DNA from: Flavicella sediminum
Lineage (GTDB): Bacteria > Bacteroidota > Bacteroidia > Flavobacteriales > Flavobacteriaceae
DNA: 64,000 nucleotides
Reading direction: 5' to 3'
Assembly (NCBI RefSeq): GCF_006381105.1
Contig: NZ_VDET01000002.1
Coordinates: 1,582,121 to 1,646,120, forward strand
The position numbers were made by a program, and so were the translations under genes. Below are positions 25,210 through 34,055 of the stretch, in pieces; positions within the stretch are counted from its first letter, which is position 1; each line of letters starts with the position of its first letter. The notes under the pieces are model-generated. The model worked only from the letters and a program-made list of their open reading frames with translations. It did no database searches and was not told the DNA's origin.

Positions 25210-27720
25210 AAGACAATTTTGGTTATTGGAAACGGAATGGTAGGATATAAATTTTGTGAAAAATTTGTAGCAAAAGCTGAAGCCTCCAACTATAAACTAA
25301 TTGTATTTGGTGAAGAGCCAAGACCTGCTTATGATAGGGTGCATTTAAGTGAATACTTTGCAGATCAAAATGCAGAACGTTTAAGTATGGCACCAAGATC
25401 TTGGTATGAAGAGAATGGAATTGAATTGATTACGAACGAAAGAGTAACGGATATTCATAGAAAAAATAAAACGATTACAACTATAAGTGATGCTGAATAT
25501 GCTTATGATTATTTGATTTTAGCAACAGGATCTTCTGCTTTTGTTCCTCCAATTCCAAAAATTGAAAAAGAAGGAATTTTCGTTTATCGAACAATAGAGG
25601 ATTTAGATGCTACTTTGGCTTATGCGGCAAAGTTGAAAGCTCAAGGTGGAAATAAAAAAGCGGCTATTTTAGGTGGTGGTTTGTTAGGTTTGGAAGCAGG
25701 AAAAGCGATTTTGGATATGGATTTGTCGGCTTCTGTTGTTGAGTTTGCTCCAAGACTTATGCCGAGACAATTAGATGGTGATGCGAGTAAAGTATTGCAA
25801 GGAAAATTAGAAGATCTTGGTATTGAAATTCTTTTAAATAAAGGAACACAAAAAATATTAGGCGATACTGCCATTTCAGGAATGGATTTTGGAAATGGTG
25901 ATATTTTAGAAGTGGATATGCTACTTGTTTCGGCAGGTATTAGACCTAGAGATGAGTTGGCTAAGACTTGTGGATTGGAAGTTGGAACCCGAGGAGGTAT
26001 ATTGGTGACAAACGATATGAAAACTTCCGATGAAAATATATTTGCCATTGGAGAATGTGCTTTGTTAAATCAAATGATTTATGGTTTGGTGGCTCCTGGT
26101 TATGATATGGCTGGTGTTGCCGTTGCGCAAATTATTGGAGAAGAAGCTTCTATGCCAACAGAAATTGACATGTCAACAAAATTAAAGTTGAGTGGAATTG
26201 ATGTGGCAAGTTTTGGAGATGCTTTAAACGAGAAAAAAGAAGGAGAAAGCATCGTTTATGAAAATAAATTTCAAGGTGTTTATAAAAAGATCGTTGTTTC
26301 TAAGGATGGAAAATCTTTATTAGGAGGGATATTGGTAGGAGATGCTAGTGATTATAGCATGTTGCATCAAATTTTTCTAAATGGATTGGCAATTCCTGAA
26401 AATCCAGAAGATTTAATTTTAGGTTCTAGAGGAGGAGAAGGTGCTAGTTTTGGTTCGGTATTAGATTTACCAGATGAAGCTGTTGTTTGTTCTTGTGAAT
26501 CGGTAACCAAAGGCGCTATTTGCTGTAAGGTTGAAGAAGGTGTAGATACCTTGAAAGGTTTGGCTGCTGCAACAAAAGTAACAACAGGTTGTGGAGGTTG
26601 TAAACCAATGGTTCAAGATTTATTAGACGAAACCTTAAAGGCTGCAGGGAAAATTGTAAAACAAAATATATGTGAGCATTTCGATTATTCTCGTCAAGAA
26701 TTGTTTGATATCATTACCATGAAAGGTATCAAATCTTACGATGAGATGCTCGATAAACACGGAAAAGGAAATGGTTGTGAAATTTGTAAGCCAGCTTTGG
26801 CTTCCTTATTTGCAAGTATTTATAACGAAACGGCAAACAAGCAAGAAGTTATTCAAGATTCGAATGACCGTTTCTTAGCAAATATTCAACGTAACGGAAC
26901 CTATTCTGTTGTTCCTAGAGTTGCGGGTGGAGAAATTACACCAAAGCAATTAATTGTTATCGGACAAATTGCTGAAAAATACGATTTGTATACCAAAATT
27001 ACGGGTGGACAGCGAATTGATATGTTTGGAGCTCGTTTGGATGAATTGCCAAAAATTTGGAAAGATTTAATAGACGAAGGTTTCGAAAGTGGGCATGCCT
27101 ATGGTAAGTCTTTAAGAACTGTAAAAAGTTGTGTAGGGTCTACTTGGTGTCGTTACGGAATGGATGAGAGTGTAAGTTTTGCAATTGAAGTGGAAAATCG
27201 TTACAAAGGAATTCGTTCTCCGCATAAATTTAAAGGAGGAGTTTCTGGTTGTATCCGTGAATGTGCGGAAGCAAGATGTAAAGATTTTGGAATGATCGCT
27301 GTTGAAGGTGGTTGGAACTTATATGTTGGTGGTAATGGAGGAGCCAATCCAAGGCATGCCGAACTATTGGCTGAAAAAATAGACAATGCTACCGTGGTCA
27401 AATATGTAGATCGATTCTTAATGTTTTACATAAAAACAGCCTTGCCATTGCAACGTACTGCAGCTTGGTTAGAAAAATTAGATGGAGGTATTGAATACTT
27501 GAAAAATGTAGTCATAAACGATAGTTTGGGTATTTGTGAAGACCTAGATAAAGAGATGGCAACTTTGGTAGATACCTATAAGTGTGAGTGGAAAGAGGCT
27601 ATTGAAAATATTGAAATTCAAAACAGATACAGTCATTTTGTAAACTCTGAAGAAATTGATTCAAACCTGAATTTTGTTCCTTTAAGAGAACAAAAAATGC
27701 CAGAGCTATGGGAAGCTTAA
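25207..27720 (+). CDS. nirB: NAD(P)H nitrite reductase large subunit
   Basis: 837 residues, the usual NirB length. An FAD/NAD(P) reductase module (1-~410; GNGMVGYKF, GGGLLGLEAG) is followed by a BFD 2Fe-2S domain (CSCES ... CGGCK, ~430-480), a second Cys-containing linker, a ferredoxin-like half domain and the siroheme/4Fe-4S module. The four cluster ligands are visible: Cys642 and Cys648 (CVGSTWC), Cys682 and Cys686 (CIREC). It reduces nitrite to ammonium with six electrons in the cytoplasm. NirD is encoded 154 bases downstream, across a structured spacer. The promoter carries the TTACGTA operator. Confidence 0.96.
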   Translation: MKTILVIGNGMVGYKFCEKFVAKAEASNYKLIVFGEEPRPAYDRVHLSEYFADQNAERLSMAPRSWYEENGIELITNERVTDIHRKNKTITTISDAEYAYDYLILATGSSAFVPPIPKIEKEGIFVYRTIEDLDATLAYAAKLKAQGGNKKAAILGGGLLGLEAGKAILDMDLSASVVEFAPRLMPRQLDGDASKVLQGKLEDLGIEILLNKGTQKILGDTAISGMDFGNGDILEVDMLLVSAGIRPRDELAKTCGLEVGTRGGILVTNDMKTSDENIFAIGECALLNQMIYGLVAPGYDMAGVAVAQIIGEEASMPTEIDMSTKLKLSGIDVASFGDALNEKKEGESIVYENKFQGVYKKIVVSKDGKSLLGGILVGDASDYSMLHQIFLNGLAIPENPEDLILGSRGGEGASFGSVLDLPDEAVVCSCESVTKGAICCKVEEGVDTLKGLAAATKVTTGCGGCKPMVQDLLDETLKAAGKIVKQNICEHFDYSRQELFDIITMKGIKSYDEMLDKHGKGNGCEICKPALASLFASIYNETANKQEVIQDSNDRFLANIQRNGTYSVVPRVAGGEITPKQLIVIGQIAEKYDLYTKITGGQRIDMFGARLDELPKIWKDLIDEGFESGHAYGKSLRTVKSCVGSTWCRYGMDESVSFAIEVENRYKGIRSPHKFKGGVSGCIRECAEARCKDFGMIAVEGGWNLYVGGNGGANPRHAELLAEKIDNATVVKYVDRFLMFYIKTALPLQRTAAWLEKLDGGIEYLKNVVINDSLGICEDLDKEMATLVDTYKCEWKEAIENIEIQNRYSHFVNSEEIDSNLNFVPLREQKMPELWEA

Positions 27721-27770
27721 AAATATAATTGAGTGTTTGCTCAACTAAAAAATAGTTTGATTTCTATGAT

Positions 27771-27839
27771 AGAGGTGGCACGTTGTTCAAAAATAAATTC
27801 TTTGATAATTTAGTATTTGGTTTTGAATTGTGCGCCTCT
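27771..27839 (+). repeat. Imperfect long hairpin in the nirB-nirD spacer
   Basis: The left arm AGAGG, GCAC, TTCAAAA (27771-27792) pairs with the right arm TTTTGAA, GTGC, CCTCT (27821-27839), with small internal loops. It has no T-tail, so RNA processing or stability is more likely than termination. A smaller TTGAG/CTCAA stem lies near 27730. Confidence 0.6.
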
Positions 27840-27874
27840 TGTAGAAATAATAATAAAGAATAAAAATTAAAGAT

Positions 27875-28252
27875 ATGTCAGCACTATTAGAAAAGTATTT
27901 TACAACAAATGTCGACGAAGTAAAGGTATGGTTCAAAGCAGCTCCTATTGATAAATTTCCTGAAAATGGAGGGGCTTGTGTAAAATATAAAGAGAAGCAA
28001 ATAGCGATATTTAATTTTACAAGAGAAGGAAAATGGTATGCTTGTCAAAATCTTTGTCCACATAAAATGGAAATGGTTTTGTCTAGAGGAATGATTGGTG
28101 ATGATTGTGGAACGCCAAAAGTGGCATGTCCATTGCATAAAAAAACATTTTCATTAGAAAGTGGAGAAAACCTAAACGGAGAATTGGATGCAATTGCTGT
28201 ATATCCTGTAAAAGTTGAAGAGGGTTTTGTGTATTTAGGATTTTCTGAATAA
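27875..28252 (+). CDS. nirD: Nitrite reductase small subunit, Rieske type
   Basis: 125 residues with a Rieske fold. The two ligand pairs are intact: Cys-Pro-His in NLCPHKM and Cys-Pro-Leu-His in ACPLHKKTF. Several well-studied NirD proteins, including that of E. coli, lack the iron-sulfur ligands, so this version probably binds a 2Fe-2S cluster. It partners NirB and follows it in the same transcript. A good terminator lies 55 bases downstream. Confidence 0.93.
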   Translation: MSALLEKYFTTNVDEVKVWFKAAPIDKFPENGGACVKYKEKQIAIFNFTREGKWYACQNLCPHKMEMVLSRGMIGDDCGTPKVACPLHKKTFSLESGENLNGELDAIAVYPVKVEEGFVYLGFSE

Positions 28253-28306
28253 TTTTTTTTATTGAAGGTTGCGCTAGTCGAAACCAAGTTTAAATTTTAT
28301 AATCGG

Positions 28307-28337
28307 GCGTTAATGATTTTCATTAACGCTTTTTTTA
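28307..28337 (+). terminator. Terminator of nirBD
   Basis: GCGTTAATGA (28307-28316) pairs with TCATTAACGC (28320-28329), followed by a T-run. Confidence 0.88.
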
Positions 28338-28371
28338 TGCGTTTTAGAAAAAATACTAGTCAAAATGTCAG

Positions 28372-28379
28372 TACTTTTG
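28372..28379 (+). promoter_or_regulatory. -7 box of the DUF4202 gene
   Basis: TACTTTTG matches TAnnTTTG and lies 22 bases before the ATG. Confidence 0.55.
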
Positions 28380-28401
28380 TAAAAATAAATACCATCATTT
28401 C

Positions 28402-28986
28402 ATGAAATCAGAAAAGTTTAGCAAAGCCATTGCCTTGTTTGATCAAGCAAATAGTGAAGATCCAACAATTGAAGTTTTTGAAGGAAAAGAATTTCCGAAA
28501 GAAATTTTATATGCCCAACGTATGACTCAAGTTTTAAGTCAGTTTGCTCCTAATGCATCAGAAGCTGTTCAGTTGGCAGCGCGTTGTCAGCATATTTGCC
28601 GTTGGAAAAGTCCAAGAAGTTCTTATGAAATGAATAGAACAGGTTATTTATTATGGCGTCAGGAATTGAAAAAAATGCATGCCAAAATTGCTTCTGAAAT
28701 ATTGAAAGAAGTGGGCTATGACGAAGATACTATTGCAAAAGTGGCTTTTCTTTTGGAGAAAAAACAATTGAAAAGAAATGAAGAAACACAACTTTTAGAA
28801 GATGTGATATGTTTGGTGTTTTTAGAGTTTTATTTTGACCCTTTTGTAGTGAAGTATACCGAAGAAAAAATACTAGACATTGTACAAAAGACTTGGAAAA
28901 AAATGTCTGAGACAGGTCATGAGACAGCTTTGAAAATTCCGTTTTCAAAAGATTCATTGGCTGTTATTATGAAAGCACTTTCTTAA
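28402..28986 (+). CDS. DUF4202 family protein
   Basis: 194 residues, no signal peptide or membrane helix. The pattern AARCQHICRW ... PRSSYEMNRTGYLLWRQELKKMHA, with conserved His, Arg and Trp residues, followed by a late EDVICLVFLEFYFDPF stretch, identifies DUF4202. The histidine/acidic layout resembles an HD-type helical metal-binding fold, but no activity is known to me. It follows nirBD after a terminator with its own promoter. This placement suggests a role in nitrite reductase function or nitrogen control; that is inference. Confidence 0.8.
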   Translation: MKSEKFSKAIALFDQANSEDPTIEVFEGKEFPKEILYAQRMTQVLSQFAPNASEAVQLAARCQHICRWKSPRSSYEMNRTGYLLWRQELKKMHAKIASEILKEVGYDEDTIAKVAFLLEKKQLKRNEETQLLEDVICLVFLEFYFDPFVVKYTEEKILDIVQKTWKKMSETGHETALKIPFSKDSLAVIMKALS

Positions 28987-29014
28987 AAGAAGTCTTTTTT
29001 TTGTTCCGTTTTTT

Positions 29015-29040
29015 TAGGGAAATGGAATCCCTAGTTTTTT
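29015..29040 (+). terminator. Terminator of the DUF4202 gene
   Basis: A TAGGGA/TCCCTA stem (29015-29020 and 29028-29033) is followed by GTTTTTT, ending just before the next promoter box. Confidence 0.75.
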
Positions 29041-29041
29041 A

Positions 29042-29049
29042 TACTTTTG
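29042..29049 (+). promoter_or_regulatory. -7 box of the sensor kinase gene
   Basis: TACTTTTG ends only 4 bases before the ATG at 29054, so the transcript should begin at or next to the start codon (near-leaderless). Confidence 0.6.
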
Positions 29050-29053
29050 TAGC

Positions 29054-30394
29054 ATGGAAAATACCAAAGAATATACCAGTGTCCCATCAATATTAAAAAA
29101 GCTCTTGATCAGAGCTTTTTTGTTGCTTTCAGGGTTTCCTGTTTTTTTCTATATAGTGCTTACCTACTTGCGTGTAGAGTTTGCACTTTCTATTTTGTTG
29201 GTTATTGTTTTTATTTTTTTGATTCTAATTGTCATTAAAAAATATTTTCAAAAAGTGATCAATGTACTGGTAAAATCCAACCTTTATAATAAAAAACAAA
29301 TTGCAGAATTAAAAGAACAATACGAGTTAAAAGAGCAGGCCTACCAAGAATTGGAAAGTTTGAATTTTGTTATAGACAATGCGGCTTTGTTTGCCAGTGC
29401 CAAATTAGATGGTACTGTAGTTTATTTGAGTAAAAAGTTTTGTGATTTATTAGGTTTAGATAGAAAAGAGATACGTGGTTCTATAGAAAGACTCCTCTCT
29501 ACACAAGAAGGTCAGCAACAAAATATCAACGATTTGATGCGAGCTACCCGACAGAAAATTTGGATTGGAGAGGTAGAATTAACTTCTAGAAAACAAGAGA
29601 AATTGTGGTTAGAATTGACCATTATTCCGATGAATCAAACCCATGGGAAACAAAGTCTTTTTTTACTTGGAAATAATATTACCGAAAGAAAACAGACGCA
29701 AGGTCAGATGGATAAGATCAAGGAACGAGAATACGAACATCGCGTTCAGCTGCAAAAAGATCAAGCCAGTCAGATAGTAGAAGCTCAGGAAGAGGAAAGA
29801 AAGCGTATTGCAAAAGATATTCACGATGGTATTGGTCAAATGCTGACAGCCTTAAAGTTTAGTGTTGAATCGATTGATGTTAAGAATCAAGAAAATGCGG
29901 AAAAAAAGTTTGCCGATTTAAAAATCGTTTTTGGGCAATTGATAAAAGATGTAAGGGCAGTTACGTTTAGTTTAACGCCACCAGAATTGAGTGATCATGG
30001 AATTGCGCCAGCACTTAAAAAAATGACGGAAGAGATTTCAAAGTTGTCGGGTAAAAATATTTTGTTTGAAAACAAAACCGATTTTGATGAGCGTTTTGAT
30101 TCTTTGACCGAAACGAATTTGTATCGTGTAGCTCAGGAAGCCATTAACAATGCTTTAAAATATGCGGAATCTACCTATGTTTTGGTGTCTGTAGCCCATA
30201 CAAAGGAATTATTGAGTGTAATGATTGATGACAATGGAAAAGGATTTGATGTTAATGTTATTCAGGATTCAGAAAAAGGGCTAGGTATGGGCTTATTTTT
30301 TATGAAGGAACGCATTAACTATATTGACGGAAGGTTGTTTGTGAATTCTGTAGTTGGACAAGGAACTCGAATTACCATTAACATTTCGCTGTAG
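29054..30394 (+). CDS. Membrane sensor histidine kinase (NarX-like HisKA_3 type)
   Basis: 446 residues. Two N-terminal helices (~15-37 and ~42-62) leave almost no periplasmic loop, so sensing is probably intracellular or in the membrane. A coiled linker and a PAS domain (~105-220) precede the HisKA_3 dimerisation region with phosphoacceptor His257 (AKDIHDGIGQ) and an HATPase_c domain (NNALKYAE, DDNGKGFD, GLGMGLFFMKERI). HisKA_3 kinases pair with LuxR-type regulators; the only one here is at 6218, in the same island. Together they probably form the nitrate two-component system. The PAS domain shows one Cys (FCDLLG) but no clear heme motif. Confidence 0.9.
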   Translation: MENTKEYTSVPSILKKLLIRAFLLLSGFPVFFYIVLTYLRVEFALSILLVIVFIFLILIVIKKYFQKVINVLVKSNLYNKKQIAELKEQYELKEQAYQELESLNFVIDNAALFASAKLDGTVVYLSKKFCDLLGLDRKEIRGSIERLLSTQEGQQQNINDLMRATRQKIWIGEVELTSRKQEKLWLELTIIPMNQTHGKQSLFLLGNNITERKQTQGQMDKIKEREYEHRVQLQKDQASQIVEAQEEERKRIAKDIHDGIGQMLTALKFSVESIDVKNQENAEKKFADLKIVFGQLIKDVRAVTFSLTPPELSDHGIAPALKKMTEEISKLSGKNILFENKTDFDERFDSLTETNLYRVAQEAINNALKYAESTYVLVSVAHTKELLSVMIDDNGKGFDVNVIQDSEKGLGMGLFFMKERINYIDGRLFVNSVVGQGTRITINISL

Positions 30395-30471
30395 TTTTTT
30401 TCTTTCAGACTCAGTGTAAGATTCTGTTGAAAAAATAAGTTCAAGGAGTTTAACTATCCAAAAAGGACAAT

Positions 30472-30512
30472 AAAAAAACGAGCTTTTTAACTGGTTAAAA
30501 GCTCGTTTTTTT
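30472..30512. terminator. Bidirectional intrinsic terminator
   Basis: ACGAGCTTTT (30478-30487) pairs with AAAAGCTCGT (30497-30506), with A- and T-tracts on both sides, between the kinase gene and the convergent DUF4954 gene. Confidence 0.9.
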
Positions 30513-30517
30513 TATTG

Positions 30518-32503
30518 CTAAAGTTTTTTGATTCTTTTTATAACCTCATCTCCTAATTTTGATTTTCGTTTGATGTGGTTTAGAATTTCCATGACGGTTG
30601 GGTTGCTGTCAAATTCGCCACGTACGCTGGCAAAATCTAAATGACGTTCGTTTTCATCACCGTCAACTCCAAAGCCAACTTGGGTGGAAAGAGAGAATTC
30701 TTTTTGAGCATCTGTATAAAGCATTTTGTCTAAGCTTACAACCGATTTTTTCCATTTTTTAACAATAGAAATATATTGTTCTGAGGTAATTGTGTCTATG
30801 GAGATTTTATAGAATTTTTCAAGTAGAGAAACCGCCCAATTCCATTCGTATTCATAGTAGTTTTCATGAATTGTATTCAATTCAGATTGTACTTCTTCAA
30901 GTGTATGAATTTTGTTTTTTTCAACCTTGCAAAGAAAATCATTCAAAGATTCTACAGGGCAAATTAAGCCTCCAACATCTAGCCATTTTCCAGTTCCTAT
31001 TTTTGAGCTAGGTTTTAGCAATGTTCTTAAGTCGTCAATAGTATTTATTTCCTGTTTGTGTATTCTACTAATTATTGAATTCCCTAAAAATTTATTGATG
31101 ATAATGTCGTATAATTCAATTCCTTTTACCAAAGAACTGGATTTTATTTTCATATCACTATAACTGTATTCAGCTACTTTTTTACCTGATAAAGTCTGAA
31201 GATTTTTAAGGGTGTTTAGTCCACTTGCTACCTTATGAATAGTAAAAGGACTTAGAAGGTTAAAGTTGATAATGTCTGTTTTATAGTCGGGGTGTCTTTT
31301 GTCTCGTTTTACCCACTTTTGCGCATCTCTTACCGTTCCTACGCTTTTCAAATTTATACCAGGAAAAAGCATGCTTTCATCTTTGGATTCAATTAAATAG
31401 GAGAAAGGTAAATTGGAAGAATCTACGTTTTTGTAATGCCTACCAGAAACCAAGGTGAAAGCACCAATTTTAGAAGGCCAAAGTAAGTAGGAATTACTTG
31501 TTGTTTTTGCGCCACGTTCCATAATTCCTTGGTGAATAGGTCCTAATTTGTACATGTGGTTACTTTGGTTAGAGCCACTTCCTGCATTCATAAATGAAAA
31601 CATTCCTGCAATTAATAGGGTAGATTTGTGGTGGGTAACCGTATAAGGGCCGGCAAATATAGAACAGGCTTCTCCGTTAAATCCTTGACTGTTGGCGAAA
31701 AACACAGAATGTTCTGCGGAGTAATGTTTGTCTAAGGTACAACCCTGACCTACAAAACAATTAGAAAGAATGGTTGCGTTATCAATTGTTGTATCACTAT
31801 TAACAATAAAATTTTCGGCCATCACTTCAGATCCAATATAAATTGGTGCGTCTTGGTGCGAATTTAGACTTCCGTTTTTTAATTTAACAACGCCTTCTAA
31901 TTTGGCATTATCCCCTATGTTTACGTTTTTTATAGAACGGCAATTTAAAATTCGTACATTGTTTCCAATAGTACCAATATCCGATTTTATAGATTCTGTA
32001 TAAGCAGAAATCATTTTCTTTAAATTGGAAATTAAATCATTTCTATGTCGGTATAAGGCCAGAATGTAGGCAACTTGAGCAGATAGGTTGTCATAGATAG
32101 GAATTTCTCTTCCACCTCCTTCATTGATAGCTTCCACTTCAATACCGTTTCCAAAAGTTGATATTCCATTTACGGCTATGTGTCCAACATTATCAATAAC
32201 TACGTTGTTTCCAATTTTGTAATTGGCAATATAATTAGCGGTGTTTTTTATAAAAGGATTGTTTCCTATTTCACAATTGTGAATAAATGCATTGTAAATC
32301 CCGTTCGGCCTAGTAATGTTTCCGTAAGCGGTATTGTTTCCTGAAATCTCATTTAATTTGATGTTTCCTGAGAAATCAGTGTTTTTTATTCTTGAAAGGT
32401 CTGTTTTATCAGTGATCCAAAAGGTCTCCAAATTGAGAACACTACAGCCTTGTTGGTTTAATAGGTTTAATTCATCAGGGCTTAGGTTGCGATACTTTGA
32501 CAT
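30518..32503 (-). CDS. DUF4954 family protein with left-handed beta-helix repeats
   Basis: 661 residues from the ATG at 32503; the longer frame to 32569 would add a hydrophobic stretch lacking support. Hexapeptide-like repeats (IGNNPFI, IGNNVVIDNVGHIAVN, VNIGDNAKLEGVVKLKNG) span ~40-330, the fold of acyltransferases such as LpxA and GlmU. The C-terminal ~300 residues are helical. I recognise the family (DUF4954, common in Bacteroidota) but not its reaction. A nucleotide-sugar acyltransferase-like function is only a structural guess. Its position between the kinase and hemN looks incidental. Confidence 0.75.
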   Translation of the reverse strand: MSKYRNLSPDELNLLNQQGCSVLNLETFWITDKTDLSRIKNTDFSGNIKLNEISGNNTAYGNITRPNGIYNAFIHNCEIGNNPFIKNTANYIANYKIGNNVVIDNVGHIAVNGISTFGNGIEVEAINEGGGREIPIYDNLSAQVAYILALYRHRNDLISNLKKMISAYTESIKSDIGTIGNNVRILNCRSIKNVNIGDNAKLEGVVKLKNGSLNSHQDAPIYIGSEVMAENFIVNSDTTIDNATILSNCFVGQGCTLDKHYSAEHSVFFANSQGFNGEACSIFAGPYTVTHHKSTLLIAGMFSFMNAGSGSNQSNHMYKLGPIHQGIMERGAKTTSNSYLLWPSKIGAFTLVSGRHYKNVDSSNLPFSYLIESKDESMLFPGINLKSVGTVRDAQKWVKRDKRHPDYKTDIINFNLLSPFTIHKVASGLNTLKNLQTLSGKKVAEYSYSDMKIKSSSLVKGIELYDIIINKFLGNSIISRIHKQEINTIDDLRTLLKPSSKIGTGKWLDVGGLICPVESLNDFLCKVEKNKIHTLEEVQSELNTIHENYYEYEWNWAVSLLEKFYKISIDTITSEQYISIVKKWKKSVVSLDKMLYTDAQKEFSLSTQVGFGVDGDENERHLDFASVRGEFDSNPTVMEILNHIKRKSKLGDEVIKRIKKL

Positions 32504-32614
32504 AGATATAGTTTGTTTATAGCGAGCAATTTTTTTAAAAAGTAAAAATACTAAATATAAAAAGAGCATAAATGAATTTGTGAAAAAAGTGAGTTTGGGG
32601 GCTTTTTTTTCAAT

Positions 32615-32658
32615 ATGATATTTGTCATTTATTAAAAGAACAACAGGTTTTACTTTTG
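32615..32658 (+). promoter_or_regulatory. hemN promoter with FNR-like box
   Basis: The dyad ATGATA-TT-TGTCAT (32615-32628) resembles FNR/DNR sites (TTGAT-N4-ATCAA). Its centre is ~42 bases before the start site predicted from the -7 box TACTTTTG (32651-32658), the class II activator position. Confidence 0.6.
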
Positions 32659-32675
32659 TTGAAGAATTTTTAGGT

Positions 32676-34040
32676 ATGAATAATTTATTGATCCGGAAGT
32701 ATAATATTCCGGGACCTCGTTATACGAGTTATCCAACTGTGCCCTTTTGGAATAAGGAAGGTATTGCACAGCATGATTGGTTGCGTACAGCAAAACAATC
32801 TTTTGACGAATCCAATGAAGCTGAAGGTATCAGTTTGTATATACATCTTCCTTTTTGCGAGAGTTTGTGCACGTTTTGTGCCTGCCATAAAAGAATTACA
32901 AAACGACATGAAGTTGAAAATCCGTATATAGAAGCGGTTTTAAAAGAATGGCAACTGTATGTTGATTTGTTTGAAGAAACACCAATCATTAGAGAAATAC
33001 ATTTGGGTGGTGGTACCCCAACTTTTTTTAGTGCATTTAATTTAAACCGATTGATTTCTGGAGTTTTAAGTGTTTCAAAAAAACATGAAAAGCATGAGTT
33101 TAGTTTTGAAGGACATCCAAATAATACTTCCAAAGTACATTTGCAAACACTGTTTGACTTAGGTTTTACACGCGTTAGTTTTGGGGTTCAAGACTATAAT
33201 GAGAAAGTGCAAAAAGCCATTCATAGAATGCAGCCTTTTGAAAATGTAAAAAATGTGACCGAGTGGGCCAGAGAAATTGGCTATACGTCTATTAGCCATG
33301 ATTTGGTTTTTGGACTGCCTTTTCAGACTTTAGAAGACGTACTGTTTACCATAGAAAAATCAAATGAATTGAGACCGGATAGAATTGCTTTTTACAGTTA
33401 TGCGCATGTGCCTTGGGTAAAAGGAGTTGGACAACGTGGGTATGATGAAAAAGATTTACCAGCAGATGAGGTAAAACGTTCTTTGTATGAAACAGGGAAA
33501 CAATTGCTTGAAGATTGCGGTTATGTTGAAATTGGCATGGATCATTTTGCATTGAAAACGGATAGTTTGTATTTGTCTACCGTAAGTAAAAAACTGCATC
33601 GTAATTTTATGGGCTACTCAGCAAATAAAACTCAATTGATGGTCGGTTTAGGAATGTCGTCTATTGCTGATTCTTGGTACAGCTTTGCGCAAAATGTAAA
33701 GACGGTAAAAGAATATCAAGACTTGGTAGGGAAAGGAGAGTTTCCCGTTTTTAAAGGGCATTTGCTAAGTCCAGAGGATTTGATTATCAGAAAACATATT
33801 TTAAATATCATGTGTCATTTTGAAACTTCTTGGGAAGCTATAGAAATGCAATTTCCTGAATTGCAAACTGCATTGTCTAGATTAGAAGAAATGGAAAAAG
33901 ACGGTCTGTTAGAAATTCATGAAAACGGCTTGTCGGTACCTGAAAAAGCACGACCGTTTGTGCGGAATATTTGCATGGCTTTTGATTTGTTATTGCAGAA
34001 AAATAAACCACAAACAAATTTGTTTTCGAAAACCGTCTAA
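32676..34040 (+). CDS. hemN: Oxygen-independent coproporphyrinogen III oxidase
   Basis: 454 residues from ATG at 32676; the frame opens at a TTG (32622), but the -7 box lies between the two, so the ATG is right. The radical SAM motif Cys61-x3-Cys65-x2-Cys68 plus Cys70 (FCESLCTFCAC) matches true HemN rather than HemW. YTSYPTVPFW and GGGTPTFF are family landmarks. It makes protoporphyrinogen IX without O2, so heme can be made for cytochromes, globin and siroheme-linked pathways when oxygen is low. An FNR-like box in its promoter fits that use. Confidence 0.94.
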   Translation: MNNLLIRKYNIPGPRYTSYPTVPFWNKEGIAQHDWLRTAKQSFDESNEAEGISLYIHLPFCESLCTFCACHKRITKRHEVENPYIEAVLKEWQLYVDLFEETPIIREIHLGGGTPTFFSAFNLNRLISGVLSVSKKHEKHEFSFEGHPNNTSKVHLQTLFDLGFTRVSFGVQDYNEKVQKAIHRMQPFENVKNVTEWAREIGYTSISHDLVFGLPFQTLEDVLFTIEKSNELRPDRIAFYSYAHVPWVKGVGQRGYDEKDLPADEVKRSLYETGKQLLEDCGYVEIGMDHFALKTDSLYLSTVSKKLHRNFMGYSANKTQLMVGLGMSSIADSWYSFAQNVKTVKEYQDLVGKGEFPVFKGHLLSPEDLIIRKHILNIMCHFETSWEAIEMQFPELQTALSRLEEMEKDGLLEIHENGLSVPEKARPFVRNICMAFDLLLQKNKPQTNLFSKTV

Positions 34041-34055
34041 TAAGAAATTGTAAAA

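Noticed and set aside
30518..32503. DUF4954 protein as part of the nitrate system
   Set aside because: It has no redox or nitrogen features and is separated by terminators; position looks incidental.
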